Assembly (NCBI GenBank): GCA_009792885.1
Contig: WMCF01000024.1
Coordinates: 10,723,995 to 10,787,994 of the forward strand
Length of the DNA: 64,000 nt
Reading direction: 5' to 3'
Source of the DNA: Eremophila alpestris peregrina
Taxonomy: Eukaryota; Chordata; Aves; Passeriformes; Alaudidae
The notes below the pieces were generated by a model. The model saw nothing but the letters and a program-made list of their open reading frames with translations, was not told the origin of the DNA and did no database searches. Below are positions 50,284 through 63,100 of this stretch, piece after piece (the stretch's first letter is position 1; each line of letters opens with the position of its first letter). Made by a program: the position numbers and the translations under genes.

Positions 50284-53200
50284 CTGCGCACAATCATAAC
50301 TATATTCTTATACAGAACATACAGCTTTATAATACCTTCCATAAATTATTTTTGCAGCTTTTTCCTCTAGTTACATACTCATGGATGTTTTCATACAATG
50401 CCTGGTTTCCTGTCCCATCATTACTTCCTATCTGACAAAGCTCCAGAGGGCATAAATCACAATGCAGTCCAGGAATCAGTGGTAACACCAATGTTCTGTC
50501 TGCAGACTCAGGAAACAGTAGGGTGGTTTGATGTTCCTTATATCCATAACAGAACACCAGGACTTGCAGAAATATAGGAATTATACATGTGGGAATAAAC
50601 ACAATCAAATAATCTCATTTGTCATTGAATTTTATATTCCTGGAAAGTTTAGACACTTCTATCATCAGGATTTTAAAACTGCGGAAAACTCAGGGTCAAA
50701 CACAAAATAATGCTAAAATACACTATTTTATGCGAAATTCCCAATTCACGCTGCTCTCTCTTTCTCTGTGCAGATCTGTGCTGCAGAGGGCCCAGCTGCC
50801 TTACAGGAACACTGATTTCTCTTACACAAGCGAGGTTTTAAGGTAAAGTTAGCATGACACATCCCAGTGCCAGGACCAGAATATTTTCCTATCTAGGATT
50901 TACTGTCACCCCAATCACCAGCATTTGTGGGATTTCACACTAATGCACCTCTGCTTTCTAGGACTCTGATGCACTCAAGTTTCAGGAGAAACTCTCTAAG
51001 CACAGATCAAGACTTTAATTTTATCCCTAGGCATTAGAAAACAAAGACTAAAGGGCAACTATGGAATAAAATAACTGGTGGGGGGAGCTAAAGATGAGAA
51101 AGGCTCAACAGATGCACTTCTGGTTTTAAGTTAGGCCTGAACAGCCTTGCTTCAACTCCCTGCCTAAATTATAAACTTAAATACAAGAACAGCACTATAT
51201 TGTGGCAGAATTTCTCAAGGACTTAAAATGCAAAGAAAGAGGAACAGTATGAAAGGAAATTCAGCTGGTGACTAGAAAACTTTCTAGCCTCTGTCACTTG
51301 AAGAAGCTCTGTCTCCACATGGCCTGTGCTGCCCACTGATTTCAGCACTGTAAAAACATCCTTCTTACTCATGGGCCCATTTCCAAAAATTGCAACTTAG
51401 GAAGGTGCAGGAACTGGCCTGTTGTTTTGGGCTGGTAAAGGTCAAAACCTGAATTTCTTCAAACATCAATGGTCTCTGTGTAGAGGATAAATCCATGTGG
51501 GTAAAAATGCGCATATCCTGCTCTTCAAAACAAAGCTGCTCTGGTTACCCCCAGGTACCTCCCCCTTCAAAGATGCACAGCCTCTCCAAAATTCTATGTC
51601 CTGTCGACAGCCTAATGACAGATTTAAATTGCAATGACTTGGTGCTCCCCAAGTGTCAGAGATCACTTCTAGAAGGCTTTCATTGCAGTCTCAGCTCCAT
51701 CTTCAGTTACTATGTTGACTTTTCAAATACCTAAAGATGCAATACTGTCCTGTATCATTAATTTATGCCTTGTTTCTATTATGGTTTCAGGAAAAAAAAC
51801 AACTTTATCACTTAATTACATTGTGCCACTATTACTGAAAACATTTGGTGCTTTTCAGCATCATTATAAAAAGGCAAGTTCATTTCAAATTTTGTTTCAC
51901 AGAATTACCAGTGTACAGTGGTGTTGACCCATTTCCCTTTAATGATTATTTCCAGAGCAACAAGCAACAACATTAAATACAACTAAAAAGTCAGACATGC
52001 AACAAAGCTAAGTGGAAATAATTAGCAAAGACTCAGCTATGAATTGGTTTTCTTCTGGGTAAAATTAAAATAATAGTTCTGTAGCCTCTAACTCTTGTGA
52101 AATCTCCAGATAACTTTAGAGCAAGCTGAGGTGGTGGAAAGCTTTGGTTTGCTTTTCATGAGCCTATTTAAAAATGTTAAATATAAGAGATAACCAGAGA
52201 AAACAGGGTTCTTGGTTTATTGAGAGAAAAATAATTGCATGTAGAAAATCTGCTCCAGAGAGCAGCAGGGAGAATGATGAAGATCAGATCACCTTCATCA
52301 CTCAGTGTGACATGTTCCCACTGCTTATTTACTGTTCCACAAGTCACTTGGCAGGGAAAACAAAGTTATCTTTAATTATTTAGAGAGCGCCAATATAAGC
52401 AGATGACAGAGGACAGTTAAAGCCTTCCCAAGTTCACATTACAAATGTTGTGCTGATTCTGATAAAGAAGATTCTGAGACTAACTTGGAGGCTTTCTTCA
52501 TCAAGTTTCTGAACTACCTTTGTTATACATACTTAATACCTTTTCCATCCCCATTTTAACCCAATTTTCCCCAGAGATCTCAAAAGACAGTTTTAGACCT
52601 CTCTGAAGATAGGTGAGGAGAGATTCATGGTACAGTCTATATTGAAACAGCAGAAGTTTATCCCTTACACACCAGAGAAGCTGTGCGGGAAAGAGGCAAG
52701 AACCACATCTGCTGGAATTATTTCAGAGTTTACACCTTAGATATGAGAACTTGAGTAAAACACTTCTTTAGATAATTCAGTCATCATGAATTCCTCTGTT
52801 CATCATATCAATCATCCTTTTACAGCCTTTGTTTTGTTTTTATTTTTATAATCTTTCATAACTCCCAAAACATGAAATACATGAATCTCCACTTACTTAT
52901 ATTTGAATATCTGTAATCCCATCTCGGAGAAAGTTTTGACAAGTTTTGCAATATTTTCTAAGCATCATAACAACCACTGCAATGTTACAAATCCAAATTA
53001 GAATTTAAAGAGTGTGCAGATTGGATTGCTAAAACATGTTCCATTCAGGCTTAAAAACTTTAAAAGAGGGTCCTTATTTTCTAAAAAGGCTAAAATCTGC
53101 TCAGATATATGAAATGGAAGATATACGACTCAAAATAGGAAGCAAAGTGCCCTATTTAGTAACCCAGATCTACTCTGTTAACAAGTGGGATATCTCATTG

Positions 53201-56200
53201 CTATCATGAACATCTGAGTTATTTACTTGATACACTTATTTGTAATAGAAATAATCCTGTGCAGTTAAGTACTCAGCTTCACAGTATCTCATAATCTTGT
53301 TGTACTTACACAGAGTAAGTATCCATTACCACTTGGAACACTCATTTAACTGCTCAACTGACTGCTTAATGAGGTCTGGAAAGTAAAAGCCTTATCTGCA
53401 AAAAGCCAGTGTAGAAAGAAGCATGTATGTCCTTTCTCCAAAGCAAAGCAGAGTATTTGTTAAGACTTAATGTGAAAAGGAATTAGACTAAAGAGAGTGT
53501 TCAGAAAAATAAAAATGAAATAAAAGATGAAATGTATGCATGTATTATTTTCTAATAATGAAAACAATGTTTCTTCCCATTCACTAAATACTTTATTGTT
53601 AGAATTTTGTCTCTATAAACACCATCATACTTTCAAAATTTCTCCTAGGAGCTAGGCCTGCTGCCTGACCCCCACCAAATGAACCCTTTTAAGAATTCCA
53701 TGCAGCAACAGGTCTAGTACAGCTCCCTTTAGCAGCTTTTATTTTGGAGTGCTTAATAATGACTCAGTCTGGTCTGTGTTTCAGCTCCAGAAATACAGTG
53801 GGACTTCATCAGCTGCATTCACTCAGGTTTTAATTAACATACTAGTCATCATCAAATGTTTAAAAGAAACTGTCAGTAAGTGTTGAGCACTTCCCTTTCA
53901 CTCACCACTCATTTGGAGCTCCACGGAGGATGCCCAACAGCGAATCGGGGCTCTGCCATTGCTGCCAACACAGCTTAAAACCAGAGTTATCAGCTCAGAG
54001 ATGCCCAAAAGGGATCAAGCAGAACACAGAAATTACCATCGAGATTATACAGACTATTTCTCAACATGGATCTGCAGCATGACTCAAAGGCCCACAGCCA
54101 CAAGCATTTGCTACCACAGAAACCGAAGTTTAAGGAGTGTTCCATGAACTTTTATTTGTCTGTAAACTGGAAAATATTGTTTTAAGCAGACTTTGAGTCA
54201 TTCCAATGCTTTAAATTAATTTTATGCTTATTTTGCTGCTTAAGAGCCTACATTTTAAAAAGCTATAATTGGTCTATATTTACTTTTACATTCAAACAAA
54301 AACATCTTCACTGATCATGCAGCAAACAGAGCACTTAATCCTTTCCTCATGAGACAGCATTACTCAAAGATCTGGTATGCAGCAATCCTTACATCTGCAG
54401 GAAGATCACTAGCACTACTGAAAGCTTCCTTTCAGTCCTGTACATGCATAAGAAGAAGCTGAATAATCGGTCAAACGCTATTATTTGTCATACCAGCAGC
54501 CCAAACTGAGCTGCTTCCACCCCTCTGCTCAGGGTGCAGCCCTGGGCGTGCCCCAGAGCTGGCACATCACTGCTCTGGTGGTGTGTGATGATGCAGCAGC
54601 CCCCAAAGGAAGCGTGACAAAAGCTGTTTCCTGCTCTCTGCTAACTGTGACCACATTATTCACCAGTAACTAACAACAGCTTCAGTTTGTCTGCACTTGG
54701 TTACACACACTGACATATCCCACAAAAAAAAAAAACAAACCAAAAATACCAAACCCAAACAAAAAGAAACCTGTGTAAAATTCCTATGCTTTCTCTTCCT
54801 ATAAACACTTATTCACTACTTTTCACATAGGTCTAACCTGTGCTTGTGACACTTGTCAGTCAAGGGTTTTTTTCCCCTATATACCTCATTTCTCTCCCCT
54901 TATAATGATGTTACCTCCACCAAGTGCATTGGTGTGACAGCTGTATGAAGTCTCCAAATCACTGGTGCCATTTCATGGAAGACAGAATACAGTGAATTTC
55001 CTGATTAAATCTGGAAAGATAGGAGCAGCTAAAACCTGGAAAAGCTCTGAGGCAATACACCAGACTGTAAAAAGAAGACCTGGGTGGGAAGCCCACATAT
55101 TCTCAGAATCCCTGACTCTTCAAAAATGAGGTTTTCCCATTCTTCTGTTATCCTTTCCCTCATCCTTCACCACTGTTCCCGAAGCTCTGCAGCTGCTGGA
55201 AACCAGGCAGGAGGTGGAACAGATCTAAAGGGCAAACCAGCACTGCCCCACCTATTTGGCACCAATTAACCAAATAATCCATTATAAAACTTAAAATAAC
55301 ATCTCAGTTGTTAGAAACCAGGAGTTATTCACAATTATGTCATCTCCCTTATCTAAACATTCATAGGGTCAAAACATTTTTAACTCGAGTCTGTCACCCA
55401 TGAACAAGTGCCCATGTAATTGCATTAAGGGATTCAGTGACCTCACTTAGATGAGGCCTCCCAAACACTCCTCAAACCCAGGACCTGAGCTCTGCAGACT
55501 TGGATTTACTGAATTTTCTATCAGAAAGTAAACCTAGATAAGATTTTTTTTTTTAAGTTAGCCAGTCTCGAGCCTGAGCCCCTCAAGTGTCACCCTTTGT
55601 CCCTTCAGCTGAGACAAAGGGAATTTTGGGCACTGCTCTGCATCACCACTTTTTCTGCCTTCTGCTGGAGCACACTGCAGCCAGGGCTTGTTTAACCAGC
55701 TGCCAATTAGAAATAAACATAGCTTTGTATTCCTAGGAAAAAAATTCAAGGAACACTGTGGTTTACACAGAAAAAACTATGATGTTCTAGAAGCCACCTA
55801 CAGAATAAGATTTAAGTAGGTTCTTAGCTGTAGATGCTGGCTTGGGACAGGCATTTGGGTATTGAGAAGAGAATAAATAGGTTTGTTTAAGCACAGGTTG
55901 ACTTTGGGAAAATAACTTCAAGAGTTAATTTAGCAGGTTAACCATGGCTAGTCAGATTACACTAAGATTAAATTAGTAGAGCACAAAGGATGAAATAGGA
56001 AATTTGAGTGAAACCAACACCACAGGATGCTATGAAAAACATAAAAATTAAAAAAAAAAAAGAAAGAAGCATTTTACAACTATACTAGGCTCATTTAAAA
56101 GAGGGAAAGAAAATAACAAAACCACAAATGTCCTTTCGAACTCATAGGATGACCTAAAGACATAAATTTATTTAAAATATTATATTAAGATGCAAAAAGA

Positions 56201-57173
56201 ACCAGAAATAAAACAAACACATTCCTCTTTATTTCAACTGATTGGTCTAAAGGAAATTAAATCCAGGACAGCTCTTCTGCTGCTGTAAAAGTACTGGATG
56301 TTGATATTTCCCATCTGAGCAAGACAAAAACCATCCCTTTGTATAATTACAAATGCAGGCCAATTACAAATATAGGCTGTAATTTAAGGCTGCTAAAATA
56401 CAGCTTCCATCACTGCCTGGGGCACTTCTCAGGCACCTTCAGCTACAAACAGAGACCACACAAACATGAAATGCCAGCAGCTTCAAAATATAGAGCAGTA
56501 ACTTAAAAGCATAACTTGGGTTTAACAAGTTATTTCATTAAGAGCAACACATTCACAAGGCTAATAAAACAATTGAAAAAGCCTTACTGGCCATACAAGC
56601 AAACTCCCAGGAGATAAAAATGAATTTTTCCTGGCTGAAGCATTATGATTGCTGTGTGGATATCTTTCATTAAGTTCCACTTATTTTCACTTACAAGTTC
56701 TTATTAACATTTTTCCCTTTTTAATCCTTAAACCACCAAAAAGCCAAGCTCAGCTGTAATTCTGCCTTTTCCCCTCCCCTGGTTGTGGCTTCCACCCTTC
56801 TCACAGCTGTTGCTCAAAATGGGGTAATTTCCTCCAGCCAAGCTGAGGCAGCTGGGCCAGCTCAGAGCCAGGTTCCTGACCAGGGCTGTTGAGGTAAGAA
56901 GGGGCTTTTCACTTCTTCTTACCACTCTCCCCTCTGGTACCACTGCAGTCGTTTCTGAGATCACATCTCAGGCAGGCAATCTCAAGGAGCTGAGCTAAAA
57001 TCAGCCATTTTCTCAAATAAGGTAAATTTTAACTCAAATCACTTTTGCAATCCACTTAACACTAGTCACGTGAAAATGTTGCTGTACACAAAAGAAAGCA
57101 CCAGGAGACGGGAAAGGCAGAAACAAAAGAATCAAATTCCTTTTCCAGCAGCCCTGATGTTTTAAAGTGACAC
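50284..57173. other. Gene-free unique sequence
   Basis: No recognised gene or mobile element. It contains A-rich tracts near 54723-54770 and 56050-56065. A GC-richer patch at 54500-54640 is CpG-poor. Confidence 0.55.
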
Positions 57174-57227
57174 AAAAAAAAAAAAAAAAAAAAAAAACCA
57201 ACCAAAAAAAAAAAAAAAAAAAAAAAA
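57174..57227 (+). repeat. A24-CCAACC-A24 tract
   Basis: Two runs of exactly 24 A bases (57174-57197 and 57204-57227) flank CCAACC. The symmetry suggests a local duplication or retroposition tail, and the length is prone to sequencing and assembly error. Confidence 0.92.
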
Positions 57228-59647
57228 GACAAACCACCCAAAACTCCCAACTAATAACCCAACTCCCAGCTAATAACATTCCATTAGTGGAACTATGCAA
57301 GGAAAAGGAAAAAAGGAACTTTACAGCAAAGACTTCAGAACCAAGTGAGCTGTTACTTGTGAAAGCTACCATTGCCCTCAGGTTGTTAATTAGGGGGTAG
57401 GAGGTTCAAATCGCCTTTGGAGAATTTAAAGACACAAATCCCCACAACAAGCAATAAACCATGATTTACATCACAGAGCTCCAGATTCCAGCAGAGACAT
57501 AGAGTTCCATGCTAGTTCCTCCCCTTTAGACTGCAGGGAAAGCACTCAGTGAAGTCTGGAATGACCTCCTGGTCCAGCTGGAAACCCTGACCTTTTTTGT
57601 GCCATCAGATGCCTTTAGCAGGTGACACAGCCAACTCCTGAGCTCCCTCTTCTTGCTCCTGGTTCTCTTTCAGAACCTTTTGTGGACAGTCTCACCTCTC
57701 TCTAGCTGTCTGTGAAGACTACAGTGCTCTCTCCTCCGGACTTTAACTCCCTCTTCTTGCTATGTTGTCCTTGGACAATTTCATCCACAGACTTCCATAC
57801 CATTTCTATTCTGAAATTTTAAGACTGCCAGAAACATCAGGTTCTTCCAAAAAAATGAATACTAACCATTCCTGCAAATGGAATCTATATTCTCCTACAC
57901 AGGAAATTTGGATTTTTTTGTCCCAGCCTTATTACTGGCGTGTTGTGTCACCGTCCTGTAATGCATTAAGCAATGGAACAAGCATCTGCCACGTGCTCAG
58001 GCTCATATTCTTCCAGAGAGATGTGTGCAGGAGAGGGTTTTGCATTGGCATCTTTGGATTCATACTGAAGACTCAATAAACAACACGATGACAAAGAGTT
58101 CTGATCCAGATATAGGCAATAATATCCTCTGATATGGCTGATGATCTTAACTTGCCCTCAGCCTATAGACTTTGCCCTCTGCACAGATTCTATTGATCTT
58201 CAAACACATGGCTGATAATTGTGGCAGCCTGGTGCACAGTGTTGGTCCCAAAGTCAATGTGGCAGCAGGACAGGATAAAAACCTTGCCAGTTTTCGCAAT
58301 ATAAACTCTCACATCTCACGAATCAGAGCACTTTCATGGAGAGTCAAAGGTGAGAGAATATTATTGTTAGCCTGGTAATCTCTCACTGCCACATTTGTGC
58401 CCTTTCCTTATGCCAGAGCTAGGGACACTACAGGAGAAGATTAGCTCAGCAGACTAACCTGGCAAAGAACTAGTCTTGTTTTCCCCTTATTAACTTTGTA
58501 TCACAAAAAATGCTAAGGCTGCTGTTCAAATCCACTTTGCACGTGGATGAAGTGCATAAATCAGTGCCACCCTGAGAGTCACCTCTTCTTACATTAAGTC
58601 TAATGCATGTTCTCCTGGGCCGAACCTCAAAGTCATCTTCAGCCACTTGTCTGATTAAAAACTGACAATTGTGCATGTGCAGAAGATCAGTGTTAATCTT
58701 GCTTCTCACTGCCATTATTTTCGCACATGCCATCTTCATTCTTTTATAAAAAGTACTAAGAGGACAAACAAATAATTTTGATTATAGGTTGCAGAATTTT
58801 GCTTTTCACAAGTAAGTTCACTGTGAGCAATATTGAAGGAACTAACAGACACAAAAGGAGGAACAACCCAAAAATACAGAAGAAGATCAGATCCTTGTTT
58901 TCTGCAGTATTTTACACAGTCCCATCCTGCTGGAACTATGCTGGATGATGACAAGGATGCATATTTGACTTCAGAGCCAGGTTTTTCCCTCAGAAAAGAT
59001 AAATATGCAGTTGATTTCAGTGACAGTTACTAAACACTCGTAAGTTAAACCGAAATATTGAGCAAACCACAATCAACATAGGGAGTATACCAAAAAACAT
59101 CTCTGCTGAATGTAATTCTTCTCATTCCTCAAAGCTACAATACTTGCTTTTCAAGGTATTTAGCTAAGTCAGTCTTTTAAATAGCATGATGGAATTACAT
59201 AATAAAATTAGTTTACATAGTAAATAACTGCATCATATCACATCCTTGGAAAAAGCTGTTTAAATAATTCCACTTGCAAAATGTGTCCTTTCATTCTCCC
59301 CAAAAATGGTCTTTAGTGGAGTTAGCATAGCCATGGAAAAACCTTTGGTACGGATGTGGCAATGGAGGACCCTCCATACACCACCAATAAATTATATGTG
59401 CCACCCACAAGGGCAGAACAGCTAAATAAAAAATAAAAAACCATCTCTTTCTAATAAGTGAAACTATGCCGTACAGGCAGTGAGCATGGGTGAACATTCC
59501 ACAGGTTTTTTTCCTTATTCTTCCATTGAACAATTGAACAAAGATTTCTTAACATGGTCTTTAGCTTTAATCAGGCCTATTTTTGTCCGTCTGCCTGGAA
59601 GCTCTTCATTAGCATTACTAATGCCTTCACCATGTGCATAATTTCCA
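57228..59647. other. Gene-free sequence with one exon-like stretch
   Basis: No recognised gene. A 'ggttcaaatcg' near 57404 recalls a polymerase III B box but lacks a tRNA fold (see rejected items). The exon-like stretch 58187-58349 is listed separately. Confidence 0.5.
58187..58349 (+). CDS. Exon-like open frame on the plus strand, unassigned
   Basis: The 3' splice-site candidate 'actttgccctctgcacag' ends at 58186 and has a good pyrimidine tract. The 5' splice-site candidate AAAG/GTGAGA starts at 58350. The 163 bases between are open in one frame (54 codons plus one base), translating to segments such as FKHMADNCGSLVHSVGP and KNLASFRNINSHISRIRALS. No family is recognised, the opposite strand is also largely open nearby, and the local composition does not favour plus-strand transcription. 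Chance is a serious alternative. Confidence 0.17.
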
Positions 59648-60116
59648 TCAAAATGAACTTTATTTCCACCCAGAAGTCTGCTTGTTGAGGTATGGGCTAT
59701 GAAGAGAGACATTTCAAGCTACTCCACTGATAATCATTCATTCCCTGCACTGCAGAATTCGTATTTGTTAGGCGTTTGTATCATGTACAGAAATTATAAA
59801 CACTGTGATAGAGCTTTCTTTGTAGACAAAATAAACAAAATAAGAAAGTTCCCAGCCTGGCCATTAAATGCCCAGTTTGGTTCTGTCATGCTTTGAGCAG
59901 CCCTGGGCAGCTATAGAAATGTGGTTTATTAAGAGAATGGCTGTGGTATTTAGTTTTTGTGAAAAGCTGTGAAGATGTACAAAAGCGGGATAAATAGAAA
60001 GGTCTCTAGTGTGGAATGTGGTCAAGGGAAGCCTTGCAGTAAATAAAAGGAGTTTATTTTGAACTGTTCGGTCATGTTTGAGAAGCAAATTGTGCTGTGA
60101 GATATGAACATCAAAA
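59648..60116 (+). mobile_element. Candidate solo LTR (ERVK-like)
   Basis: TCAAAA at 59648-59653 and 60111-60116 could be a 6-bp target duplication around a 457-bp body that begins TG (59654) and ends ACA (60110). Within it, in plus-strand order, are two TGTGGT core-enhancer motifs (59920 and 59942), a TATA-like GATAAATAG (59989-59997), a poly(A) signal AATAAA (60042-60047) and a G/T-rich segment after it. That is the U3-R-U5 order of a retroviral LTR. The terminal inverted repeats are only TG/CA, and the A-rich duplication is less convincing than those at 9960 and 42078. Confidence 0.45.
59920..60047 (+). promoter_or_regulatory. Enhancer core, TATA-like and poly(A) signals in the candidate LTR
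   Basis: TGTGGT at 59920-59925 and 59942-59947 matches the RUNX/core element of many retroviral enhancers. GATAAATAG at 59989-59997 and AATAAA at 60042-60047 are spaced as in short-R LTRs. Function is inferred from order and spacing only. Confidence 0.4.
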
Positions 60117-63100
60117 GATGCTTTCTAAACAATTTGGGGAAGATCCCACAGCAAGATAAGCTGTGAACTCAGCCATGGGGCTATGGGGAGATGTGAAGAA
60201 CAAAGAGAAAAAGCCTCCAGGAGCCTACAGGGGAGAAAAAAAATGTCCCAGTGTGAAGAAACAGCTTTTCAGTTGCCGTCTGCAGAACTGCAGGCAATGA
60301 CAGAATTGCTCTGTCAGAGACAGAGAAACCAGAGGTGCTGCGTGCCTAAAATACCAGAGATGACAGAAAAAGAGTAAAGAAATGAGTAGCTTTTAATGGG
60401 ACCTTGAATACTCTATTTAAAGCCACAGTTACTGTTGGGATTTGACTCTAAATCAAAAAGATGTACTACATGGTTAAAAACCTCAAGGTAGGGTAGCATA
60501 TATGAGTAATAATAACTGTATGTTTAAAAACTGGGATATAGTGTTTAGTGGCAATGTTAACATTTTTTTTTTCTTTCTGTACAGACAATCTCCGGTTTTT
60601 CCAGGCTTGGAAACTCAGAAAGTATTATGAGACATAAATGTGTCTCTTTCACATTGAGCAGTTGTGTCCTAGAACATAAAATGCTGGGGAAAAAATTATA
60701 AGTACGAATGCAAAAAGTTCTGATTATTGTATGGAATAGGATACTTGAAAGGTAAAGGGGAAAAAAGAGAATCAATTATTAACTACTTAGCATTACTTCA
60801 TATATCAGCATTTTTATTACTTTTTCTTGTGGGAAAAGTCCAAAATCAAGCAAAATAATGGCTTATATTTTTTTGCATTGTCCTCTGAAATAATCTTGTG
60901 CTATTTTTTATACATTCTTTGTTTCTAAAAAGCATGAATTAAGCAAGAACTATGTTTTCTTACTGTTCTGTTAAAACCTGAATGCAAAAAATCTTTTGGA
61001 GAAGATAAAACTCATTGGGATCTAGAATTATAGACTGAGTGGTGAAAATGGAGAAAAGTGACAACAGAATTCACCTAAATCAGTTCATTGCTTCAAGGAG
61101 GGGAATGCCTGTAGCAGAGAAGTAACACTGGAAAATATAAACCTAAAAACTGTATTGATGTTTTGTTTCCTAACTATTAGGGGAGCTTTGTCTGGAGTAA
61201 ATTAAAATTGTTAATGATTTTTTTGCAAATTAAAACAATTATTCAGTTTAATGAAAAAAGTGCCTTGACACAAGTAAACTTCATATTTTTACTGTATCAT
61301 TTAATAATGGTATAGCTAGTCCAGCTTTAAATCAGAGCTGGATTTAGTTAGTCAGGTTGAACTACAGGAGGTTTGCTGTAAGCACAATTACCTCCCCAGC
61401 ATATTCAACATTAAATCTTTCCTAAACAATAGGTAGGAAACTCAGCTTCCTCTTCCTGCAAAGAAAAATGTGTAAGTTATCTTGGAACTGAAAAAGTTTG
61501 AAGCCCATTCGCCATCTCACAGCTGGTTTAAAAAAACCTGCAGCCATGGAGAATTAACTCTGCTGAAGTGTCATCCTGAGCCATTTAAACGAATGTTCAG
61601 AATCAGCTGTGGATTTAATTAGCATTTGGGCTATTGTGCCTGATTGTAACGTGAAATGTCACTGTTGAAAGGTTAATATGTTTTAATGCACCTTTGAATC
61701 ACTAATAAATTTTATACATGTGTGATAGTAACGTCTTGTGGCTTCATTTACAGAAACATTATAGAATGTTCAATTATTGCCTCTAGAAAGCCAGGAAATT
61801 ATGGTTTAGATTAAATAGAGCTTTAGCAAACAAATAATTCTTGGAATTATCAGTGAGTGGATTTTCTGTGGATTTAAGTGTGCAAATAAACAATATTTAT
61901 TAAGAAGTCAAAGAGAATATTTTTTAGAAAGTGAGGTAGTTTTGTCAACAGAGACTATCTATTCATATGCAATCAATGTTCTTCATTTCTTTTAATTGCT
62001 TAGCAGTTAATACTTCTAATCCTATTTGCCCACCTGTTAAGATAACCTATTCAACCCCATGCTTTTCTTGTTATTTACCACATGCACTGTAAACAAACTT
62101 AGACTGATTAACTTCTGAAGACAAATTCAGGAATTTTTAAAAATTCCTAAATGTAAATCAATTCCAACTAAAACTGCAAAAAGGAGGAAGAGACAGGAGA
62201 GTAAAAACTAACTGCAGAGATGACACTGGTCAAGAAGAAAGAAATGCTTCCAGCTCCACAGGAGCAGGGGAAGGATTGTGGTGTGTTTTCTGTGGTACAG
62301 TGGTTGTGCTAATGACATAGAATTTCTGGATGAAAAGCTGGGAATGTACTGCTGGGTGACTTAGCAACATATTTCCTGTTTGTGGTTAAGTTAAACACAG
62401 TGTGCTTTCTCTTCTGGTAGCATACAGAGTAATTACTTTTTTCTTTTTTTTTTTTTTTTCCCCTCCAGGCAGTTAGGACAAAAATTATGACACTGTTAAC
62501 TTTCTTCTTCAATTCTAGAAATGTAGAGAAGAGAACATTTGCCAGGGACTGAAAACTGAATTGCTCTGCTGGTGATCTGTCAATTGCACTTTTCAAGCAG
62601 GAGCCTACACTTTCTCTGGCAAATGGAAATTCTATCACTGAATTATGAATTCACATAAATCCAGAATAATTTTCCTTCTCAGATATACTTGGAGTGAGTG
62701 CCTTCTGCAACCTTGCATGACTAAACTTTTGGTCTGTTTAGAGGGAGACTGTGAAGAGTGTAAGGTTTCATATTTCTGGGTTAGCCACTCATCCACATCC
62801 TCAAAGGCCTATGTCATCAGTTCAGATATAAAATAATGAACGTTTTGGGGATGCTCAGAATACCTCATGCTTATCAGTGTCTGATCATTTTGCTGTAAGG
62901 TAATTGTGTGATCTCTGTGAGCTGCTGTGGTTGTGTGACTGAATGGGACTGAGATTACATAGAAAACCATAAGGAGAAATGTCAACATCTACAGAGCAGT
63001 GGCTTTTTGGAGTTACATATTTGCAGTGTTGTGAAACGATATTTGTAATAAATAGTTCTGAAATCCATTTGCTTCAGAGATGAAGCCAAGTTAAGAACAG

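Noticed and set aside
57395..57425. tRNA or SINE B box (ggttcaaatcg)
   Set aside because: No matching A box at proper spacing, no acceptor or anticodon stem, and no poly(A)/T terminator arrangement nearby.
59291..59712. Two adjoining protein-like minus-strand frames (80 and 65 codons)
   Set aside because: They are separated by stops, lack clear splice borders, and the upper one overlaps the candidate LTR. Resemblance to protein is only impressionistic.
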